Assembly: GCA_035572335.1 (NCBI GenBank)
Contig: DATNAW010000010.1
Span: 1-11,442, forward strand
Length of the DNA stretch: 11,442 nt
DNA from: 66-474 sp035572335
GTDB lineage: Bacteria > Pseudomonadota > Gammaproteobacteria > Xanthomonadales > Rhodanobacteraceae
Direction of reading: 5' to 3'
In this document: one piece after another, positions 7,293 to 11,442 of the stretch
Layout of the letters: each line of letters opens with the position of its first letter
Position numbering within the stretch: the stretch's first letter is position 1
Notes under the pieces: model-generated
The model's input: only the letters and a program-made list of their open reading frames with translations
The model's database searches: none
Told to the model about the DNA's origin: nothing
Position numbers and translations under genes: made by a program

Positions 7293-9103
7293 GGCGTGCC
7301 TCCCCGCGCGGGATGCGTGGCGGCAACGGCAGCCGCAGGCTGGACAGGCGGCGGCACGGGTGCGGGTGTCACCGGACCTCCGGCGTACCACTGCTGCACG
7401 TTGTCCGGAGGAATGTCCAGCAAGCGCAGCGCACCGGTCATCACTTCGCGGAACACCGGCGCCGACACGAGTCCGCCGAAATACTCACCGCCGTTGCCAC
7501 CGGCATCGCGCACGATCACTACACCAACCAGGCGCGGATCGCTGGCCGGCACGATGCCGCAGAACAACGCGGCGTAGCGATTGCGCGAATAGCCGCCCGC
7601 GATCGCGAGATGCGCGGTGCCGGTCTTGCCGGCGACCGTGTAGTCGGGAATCGCTGCTTGCGGCGCAGTGGCCGGCGGCGCGCCCACGACAGTGCGCAGC
7701 ATCGCCATGACTTCGTCGGAAATGTTTTGCGGCTCCACCCGTACGCCCGGGTTGTCGTCACCCTTGACGAACGTGGGCGTGTGCCTGACGCCGCCGTCGG
7801 CGATCGCGGCGTAAGCCTGCGCCAGTTGCAACGCGGTGACGTTGAGCCCGTAGCCGAAGGAAATCGTGGCCTTGACGAAATCACCCCAGCTGCGCGGCGG
7901 CGGAATGTAGCCGCCCACTTCCCCCGGGAAGCCGCTGCCGGTGCTGGCACCGAAACCGAACTGGTGCAGCACGCCGGCCATTTGCTGCGCACCCAGCGTC
8001 TGCGAGATCTTCGACGCGCCGACGTTGCTGGAAACAGTGATCACGCGGCCGACGTCGATCAGGCCATTGTTGCTGTCGTCGCGGATCAGGTGGCCGTCGA
8101 TGGTGAACGTGCCGGGATTGGTGTTGATCGGCGTGGTCGGCGTCCACTTGCCCGATTCCAGCGCGGTGGTGATGGTGAACGGCTTCATCGTCGAACCGGG
8201 CTCGGTCACGTCGGTGACCGCGCGGTTCCGACGTTGCGCCGAATTGCTGCTGTCCAGATCGTTGGGGTTGTACGACGGCACGTTGACCATCGCCAGGATT
8301 TCGCCGTTGCGCGGATCGAGGATCACCATCGAACCGGAGGCGGCATTGCGCTTGACCACCGCATCGGTGAGCGCCTGGTAGGCGAGGTACTGGATGCGGC
8401 TGTCGATGCTGAGCGTCAGGTCATGGCCTGGCACCGGCGCCTTGGTCTGCTCGACATTTTCGACGATGTGGCCCAACCGGTCGCGGATCACGCGCTTCTC
8501 GCCCGGCTTGCCCGCCAGCCAGCCGTCGTACGCGAGTTCCAGTCCTTCCTGGCCGTGGTCGTCGATGTTGGTGAAGCCGAGCACGTGCGCCATCGTGGCG
8601 CCTTCGGGGTAGTAGCGCTTGTACTCGCGCTGCGCGTTCACGCCCGGGATGTCGAGCGCGAGGATCGCCTTCGCGGCCTCCGGCGGCATCAGCCGGCGCA
8701 GGTACACGAACTCGCGACCATTTTTGTTTTCCAGCTTGCGCGAAAGATCGATGGCGTTGACGCCCAGCGCCTTGGCCAGTTCGGGGATGCGGTCGGCGTG
8801 CTGCAGCAATTCGTCGGGATTCGCCCACAGCGAAAGCATCGGTGTGGACACCGCCAGCGGCACGCCATTGCGGTCGTAGATCGTGCCGCGCGACACGGGA
8901 ATCGGAACATCGCGCAGGAAACGCGCGTCGCCCTGCCGCTGCAGGAACGCCTGGTGGACGACCTGCAGGTCGATCGCGCGCGCGACCAGACCCAGCGCGG
9001 CCATGGAGAGCACGCCCACCACCAGCACGAGGCGTTTGCGCGTGTCCGGGCGCTGCCGGCGCGACGGGCGCGAGAAGTTCTCCGGTGGCCGATGCGGTTT
9101 CAT
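7289..9103 (-). CDS. ftsI: Septal peptidoglycan transpeptidase FtsI (PBP3)
   Basis: FtsI is the class B penicillin-binding protein that cross-links septal peptidoglycan in the periplasm, paired with FtsW and activated by FtsQLB. The product has 604 residues. A basic cytoplasmic tail (1-23) precedes a single membrane helix at about 24-44. The PBP dimerisation domain follows, with SRGTIYDRNG at 71-80. The transpeptidase domain carries the three active-site motifs at nearly the E. coli positions: STMK with the acylated Ser304, SSN at 358-360 and KTGTAH from 493. The last 30 residues form a Pro/Ala-rich tail. The ATG at 9103 overlaps the ftsL stop (ATGA); an in-frame extension upstream reads through ftsL and is not coding. 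The 3' end overlaps the murE GTG start. Confidence 0.98.
   Translation of the reverse strand: MKPHRPPENFSRPSRRQRPDTRKRLVLVVGVLSMAALGLVARAIDLQVVHQAFLQRQGDARFLRDVPIPVSRGTIYDRNGVPLAVSTPMLSLWANPDELLQHADRIPELAKALGVNAIDLSRKLENKNGREFVYLRRLMPPEAAKAILALDIPGVNAQREYKRYYPEGATMAHVLGFTNIDDHGQEGLELAYDGWLAGKPGEKRVIRDRLGHIVENVEQTKAPVPGHDLTLSIDSRIQYLAYQALTDAVVKRNAASGSMVILDPRNGEILAMVNVPSYNPNDLDSSNSAQRRNRAVTDVTEPGSTMKPFTITTALESGKWTPTTPINTNPGTFTIDGHLIRDDSNNGLIDVGRVITVSSNVGASKISQTLGAQQMAGVLHQFGFGASTGSGFPGEVGGYIPPPRSWGDFVKATISFGYGLNVTALQLAQAYAAIADGGVRHTPTFVKGDDNPGVRVEPQNISDEVMAMLRTVVGAPPATAPQAAIPDYTVAGKTGTAHLAIAGGYSRNRYAALFCGIVPASDPRLVGVVIVRDAGGNGGEYFGGLVSAPVFREVMTGALRLLDIPPDNVQQWYAGGPVTPAPVPPPVQPAAAVAATHPARGGTP
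7299..7305 (-). promoter_or_regulatory. Ribosome binding site that selects the murE GTG start
   Basis: GGGGAGG lies six nt before the GTG at 7292 but fifteen nt before the ATG at 7283, so the GTG is the better start. It also gives a GTGA overlap with the ftsI stop, like the four-nt overlaps at other junctions here. Confidence 0.7.
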
Positions 9104-9372
9104 TCGTGGATCATCTCCACGCTGGACGCGGGCGGGCTGATCATCCCGAGTTGTCCGCGCGCAATCGATTCGATGCGCGAGGGGCTGGCCCACGTCGCCT
9201 GTTCGAGTTCCAGCCGTCCGAATTCGACGTTCAACGCATCGCGCTGGTTCTGCAATTTGGACAAGTCCACGAATTCGACGCGATCCTGGTGGCGCGCCCA
9301 CACCACGGCGATCCCGCTGGCGATCACCGCCAGCAGCAACACGCCCACCGCGAGCACGCCGATCACCTTCAT
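9100..9372 (-). CDS. ftsL: Cell division protein FtsL
   Basis: FtsL is a small bitopic membrane protein that pairs with FtsB through a periplasmic coiled coil and, in the FtsQLB complex, helps activate FtsWI. The product is 90 residues. A hydrophobic helix runs from about residue 3 to 25. A polar segment with heptad-like leucines, suited to a coiled coil, spans roughly 33-60, and the stretch SRIESIARGQLGM near 65-77 is the conserved C-terminal part of the family. It is shorter than E. coli FtsL (121 residues) because the cytoplasmic N-terminus is almost absent. The ATG at 9372 overlaps the rsmH stop as ATGA and has a GGAGG seven nt upstream (9380-9384). Position between rsmH and ftsI supports the call more than sequence alone, since FtsL is poorly conserved. 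Confidence 0.93.
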   Translation of the reverse strand: MKVIGVLAVGVLLLAVIASGIAVVWARHQDRVEFVDLSKLQNQRDALNVEFGRLELEQATWASPSRIESIARGQLGMISPPASSVEMIHE

Positions 9373-10310
9373 GGCGTATCCTCCGGTGCGACTTTTTCGG
9401 CGATGCGCAGCACCGCCGAACGTGCGCGTGGATTGCGCGCGATTTCCGCGTCGTCGGGTTGTTGCGCGCGACCGATGGCGCGAAGCGGCGTGCGCGCCGC
9501 CGCGGGCTGCGGCAGGCCGCGGCGCACGGACACCGGCTGCGGTCCACGGATGAACTGCTTGACGATGCGATCTTCGAGCGAGTGGAAACTGATCACCGCG
9601 AGGCGGCCACCCGGCTTCAGCACCTCGACCGCGGCCGGCAGGGCGCGTTCCAGCGAACCCAGTTCGTCGTTCACCTGCAGACGCAGCGCCTGGAACGTGC
9701 GTGTGGCGGGATGCTTGTTGCGTTCGCGCCGGCCCAGCGTGCGTTCGACCAACTCGGCCAGTTCGCGCGTGGTGCGGATCGGCGATTCGGCGCGACGCGC
9801 GACGATGGCGCGGGCGATGCGGCGGCTCATGCGTTCTTCGCCGTAGCGGAACAATACATCCGCGATGTCGCCTTCGTCGGCGCGCGCGAGGAAATCCGCG
9901 GCACTTTCGCCCGCGGTCGGATCCATGCGCATGTCCAGTGGCGCATCGGACTGGAACGAAAATCCGCGCGCCGCATCATCGAGCTGTGGCGAAGACACGC
10001 CCAGATCCAGCAGCACGCCATCCAGCCCCGCGCGCGCTTCGTCCCACCCGGCCATCTCCGAGAAATTCGCATGCAGGATTGCGACGCGCTGTTCGGCGCC
10101 GAATTCGCGCCGTGCATGCGCGATGGCCTCCGGATCGCGATCCATCAACAGCAGATGCCCACCCGTGCCAAGACGTTCGAGCATCGCGCGCGCATGGCCG
10201 CCACGCCCGAAGGTGCCATCGAGATAGCGCCCGTCCGGCCGCAGCGCGAGTCCCGCCAGCACGGCGTCCCGCATGACCGGGATGTGCATGAGCCCGTGGC
10301 TGTCCGTCAT
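9369..10310 (-). CDS. rsmH: 16S rRNA (cytosine(1402)-N(4))-methyltransferase RsmH
   Basis: RsmH (formerly MraW) uses S-adenosylmethionine to methylate N4 of C1402 in 16S rRNA, in the decoding centre. The product is 313 residues, identical in length to the E. coli enzyme. The SAM-binding motif DGTFGRGGHA is at 31-40, MDRDPEAIA at 56-64, LLDLGVSSPQLDDAARGFSF at 100-119, DMRMDP at 126-131, HPATRTFQALR at 200-210 and ISFHSLEDRIVK at 240-251. It ends with the family stretch NPRARSAVLRIAE. The ATG at 10310 gives an N-terminus that aligns with relatives, although its ribosome binding site is weak. Upstream in-frame ATGs would add only low-complexity arginine-rich sequence and are disfavoured. A 107-nt gap separates it from mraZ; it overlaps ftsL by four nt. 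Confidence 0.98.
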   Translation of the reverse strand: MTDSHGLMHIPVMRDAVLAGLALRPDGRYLDGTFGRGGHARAMLERLGTGGHLLLMDRDPEAIAHARREFGAEQRVAILHANFSEMAGWDEARAGLDGVLLDLGVSSPQLDDAARGFSFQSDAPLDMRMDPTAGESAADFLARADEGDIADVLFRYGEERMSRRIARAIVARRAESPIRTTRELAELVERTLGRRERNKHPATRTFQALRLQVNDELGSLERALPAAVEVLKPGGRLAVISFHSLEDRIVKQFIRGPQPVSVRRGLPQPAAARTPLRAIGRAQQPDDAEIARNPRARSAVLRIAEKVAPEDTP

Positions 10311-10417
10311 CGCCCGCGTCCCGTCCATCCGCCGTACCCGCGCACGCCGCGTGCGCCGCCCGCATCCTGTCCGCATCATCCGGCCCGGCGACGACCGCCG
10401 TTCGCCGAATGCGTGTG
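10311..10417 (-). other. mraZ-rsmH intergenic gap with two short GC hairpins
   Basis: This 107-nt stretch is the only non-coding gap in the mraZ to murC run. Two inverted repeats are visible. One has arms at 10340-10346 and 10350-10356 (GCGCACG and CGTGCGC, perfect 7 bp, 3-nt loop). The other is 5 bp, with arms at 10387-10391 and 10402-10406. Neither is followed by a T-run, so they do not look like intrinsic terminators. They could shape mRNA processing or rsmH translation, but nothing here proves a function. Confidence 0.4.
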
Positions 10418-10864
10418 TCACAACCTCAATCCCGCCATTTCCTCGCTGACTTCCTCCTCGCCGATCGTCTGATGGATCTTCGCGAGGTGAGCCTGCTCGC
10501 TCCACAACTCGAACTTGTTGCCCATGCCAAGCAGCACCGCTTTCTTCTCGATGCCCGACGCCGCCCGCTGGCTGGCGGGCAGCAGCACGCGCGCCGCGCC
10601 GTCCAGTTCCACCAGCGTGGCCGCACCGACCAGTTTCAACTGCAAATCGCGATGCACGCGCTTGACGTTCGGCAACGCATTCACCTGGTCGCGCACCCGC
10701 TCCCAGTCGGGCTGCGGGAACACCCACAGGCAGCCCTGCTCGAACGGGTTGTAGGTGATGACCAGCCGGCCGTTGCACACGCGCGCGATCGGCTCGCGGT
10801 AGGCTGTGGGAATTGCCAACCGGCCCTTGTCGTCGACGCTGATAGCGGTTTCGCCCTGGAACAT
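10418..10864 (-). CDS. mraZ: Transcriptional regulator MraZ
   Basis: MraZ is the first gene of the cluster: a ring-forming DNA-binding protein with two AbrB-like swapped-hairpin domains that represses the dcw promoter in E. coli. The product is 148 residues (E. coli 152). Each half carries a DxxxR motif: Asp11-Arg15 in ISVDDKGRLAIP, and Asp88-Arg92 in ELDGAARVLLP. The ATG at 10864 gives the family start MFQGETAISVDDKGR and is chosen over an in-frame GTG at 10891. The GTG would place the start inside the TGGGA operator repeats and add nine residues not seen in the family. No strong Shine-Dalgarno sequence precedes the ATG (only GGGAAA further up). Repeats matching the known MraZ site lie directly upstream, which fits autoregulation. 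Confidence 0.97.
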   Translation of the reverse strand: MFQGETAISVDDKGRLAIPTAYREPIARVCNGRLVITYNPFEQGCLWVFPQPDWERVRDQVNALPNVKRVHRDLQLKLVGAATLVELDGAARVLLPASQRAASGIEKKAVLLGMGNKFELWSEQAHLAKIHQTIGEEEVSEEMAGLRL

Positions 10865-10875
10865 GCGATTGGATT

Positions 10876-10910
10876 TCCCACGTTTTCCCACAAAACTACA
10901 CGGGTGCCCA
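10876..10910 (-). promoter_or_regulatory. Probable MraZ operator: TGGGN repeats in 10-bp phase
   Basis: On the minus strand TGGGC (10906-10910), a degenerate TGTAG (10896-10900), TGGGA (10886-10890) and TGGGA (10876-10880) occur every 10 bp, so neighbouring repeats are separated by 5-nt spacers. This is the arrangement known for E. coli MraZ binding sites. The block begins at the -10 element and covers the likely transcription start, ending 11 nt before the mraZ ATG, a position suited to repression. Binding itself is inferred. Confidence 0.8.
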
Positions 10911-10938
10911 CCTTAGTCGCAGGAAGTGAGACTGTCAA
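10910..10938 (-). promoter_or_regulatory. Sigma-70-type promoter of the dcw cluster
   Basis: Read on the minus strand, a consensus -35 TTGACA (10933-10938) is followed after exactly 17 bp by TAAGGT (10910-10915), which keeps the key first, second and last bases of the -10 box. Transcription would start near 10903, giving an mraZ leader of about 40 nt. The -10 box shares a base with the first TGGGN repeat, so MraZ bound there would compete with RNA polymerase. It is the only convincing promoter I see in the window. Confidence 0.75.
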
Positions 10939-11303
10939 CAAATTTCGCTTTTAGATCAAAGGGAAAGGAGAATTTCTGACCAAGTTTCAGGTGCTCCATG
11001 AGCTGTGAACGCAAGGTCATTGAATCCAAAAGATTTCGTTCGACGGCAACTTGGCCTCTGGGCGCGAAAGCACGCGTTCGAACTCGCTCGATCGCCGTCG
11101 AGTTCAGTCGGAAGTCAGTTTCGGAACCAAGGCGCGCGCGAATGGGCGGTTTTCCAAAAACGGCCGCGCACGAAAGCTCCAATCGAAGCCGTTTTTGTTG
11201 GAAACAAGGCCATGGATGGCCGGGGTAGAGTCGATGACCGACAAACCTGCACGCCCCCGCAACCCTGCAACGAAACAGCGAGCATGGATGCGAGCAAAAA
11301 TAA
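10939..11303. other. Intergenic region between rnpB and the dcw promoter
   Basis: About 365 nt with lower GC than the genes around it and no recognisable gene. Short open frames exist on both strands but resemble nothing I know and overlap the promoter or rnpB. Structure seen: an imperfect hairpin around 11149-11205, a 7-bp inverted repeat (GAACTCG at 11080-11086 and CGAGTTC at 11099-11105), and a GGCCAT/ATGGCC palindrome at 11208-11221. A TTATTTTTG run (11295-11303, minus strand) follows the rnpB 3' end. Confidence 0.6.
11149..11205. repeat. Imperfect inverted repeat, possible weak terminator
   Basis: CAAAAACGGC ending at 11164 pairs with GCCGTTTTTG starting at 11188 (10 bp, 23-nt loop). 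Partly matching GTTTTC and GGAAAC extensions lie outside. The A-tract and T-tract flanking CGGC/GCCG resemble a bidirectional terminator, and the site lies about 100 nt downstream of rnpB on the minus strand. The GC part of the stem is only four base pairs and the loop is long, so termination is uncertain. Confidence 0.3.
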
Positions 11304-11442
11304 TGGAGTCGGCCTGTAAGCCGGGTCCTGTGCGCCTTGCGGCGTGACAGTCATTCCTCTAGGCCAGGCGTCACCGCCTGGCTCAAGCAACCAACCCGGG
11401 AACGGCGCGGGCCACGCCATCGTTCCCCTATTTGGTCTTGCT
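11304..11442 (-). ncRNA. rnpB: RNase P RNA, type A, 3' portion (5' part beyond window)
   Basis: This is the catalytic RNA of RNase P, which removes 5' leaders from tRNA precursors. Only the 3' third (about 139 nt of some 350-400) lies in the window. Reading the minus strand from 11442, GCAAGACCAAATAGGGG, GTTGCTTGAGCCAG, GGCCTAGAGGAATGACTGTC and ACAGGACCCGGCTTACAGG follow one another. Each matches E. coli M1 RNA at the same order and spacing, including the conserved AGNNGAAUGACUG and ACCCGGCUUA segments. The exact 3' end is estimated at GACTCCA (11304-11310), just before a TTATTTTTG run. A gene for this RNA next to mraZ is also found in Pseudomonas. Confidence 0.95.

Noticed and set aside
7211..9553. 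A 780-codon open frame on the plus strand
   Set aside because: It is antisense to ftsI, His/Arg-rich and low in complexity, as expected from the high GC bias of the real gene.
10311..10379. Upstream ATG starts for rsmH
   Set aside because: They add only Arg-rich sequence encoded by the GC hairpin region, whereas the ATG at 10310 gives the usual 313-residue length.
10865..10891. GTG start for mraZ nine codons upstream
   Set aside because: The added codons are the TGGGA operator repeats themselves, and MFQGE is the usual MraZ N-terminus.
10913..11182. An 89-codon minus-strand frame upstream of mraZ
   Set aside because: It runs through the -35 element of the promoter, has no clear ribosome binding site and resembles no family I know.
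11005..11347. Plus-strand small frames, including a 37-codon one from the ATG at 11234
   Set aside because: They run antisense into the conserved rnpB 3' end and have no strong ribosome binding site; no conserved motif was recognised.
11368..11390. GCCAGGCG/CGCCTGGC hairpin as a terminator
   Set aside because: It corresponds to a helix of the RNase P RNA at the same place in E. coli M1 RNA.

Overview
The window carries the 5' two-thirds of a dcw (division and cell wall) cluster, entirely on the minus strand. It reads from right to left: rnpB (3' part only), an intergenic region with the cluster promoter, then mraZ, rsmH, ftsL, ftsI, murE, murF, mraY, ftsW, murG and murC (cut by the window start). 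No plasmid, phage or insertion-sequence genes are visible. High GC, DAP-type MurE, the rnpB-mraZ arrangement (also seen in Pseudomonas) and, above all, the absence of murD between mraY and ftsW point to a gammaproteobacterium of the order Xanthomonadales (Lysobacterales). That placement is an inference from gene order and protein character, not from a search.

Layout: 11304-11442 holds the 3' end of the RNase P RNA. About 11 bp past the end of rnpB the region becomes non-coding; it has a weak imperfect hairpin, and just upstream of mraZ a good sigma-70 promoter (TTGACA, 17 bp, TAAGGT) overlapped by 10-bp-phased TGGGN repeats, the signature of a MraZ operator. MraZ is followed by a 107-nt gap with two short GC hairpins. 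From rsmH to murC, nine genes are then packed with every stop codon overlapping the next start (1 to 11 nt), most with a GGAGG-like ribosome binding site 6-7 nt before the start inside the preceding gene. This suggests one long, translationally coupled message.

The genes work together. RsmH tunes the ribosome. MurC, MurE and MurF build UDP-MurNAc-pentapeptide (with a MurD-type enzyme that must be encoded elsewhere). MraY and MurG make lipid I and lipid II. FtsW and FtsI polymerise and cross-link septal peptidoglycan, with FtsL as part of their activation complex.

No wholly new system is visible; this is core machinery. The most unusual item is a structured repeat inside murE (7010-7086): heptads of GGGAAC in inverted orientation, translated in frame as an extra low-complexity segment of the N-terminal domain and able to form either a long hairpin or G-quadruplexes. 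A perfect 16-bp inverted repeat near the murE 3' end, and the missing murD, are the other points worth checking.
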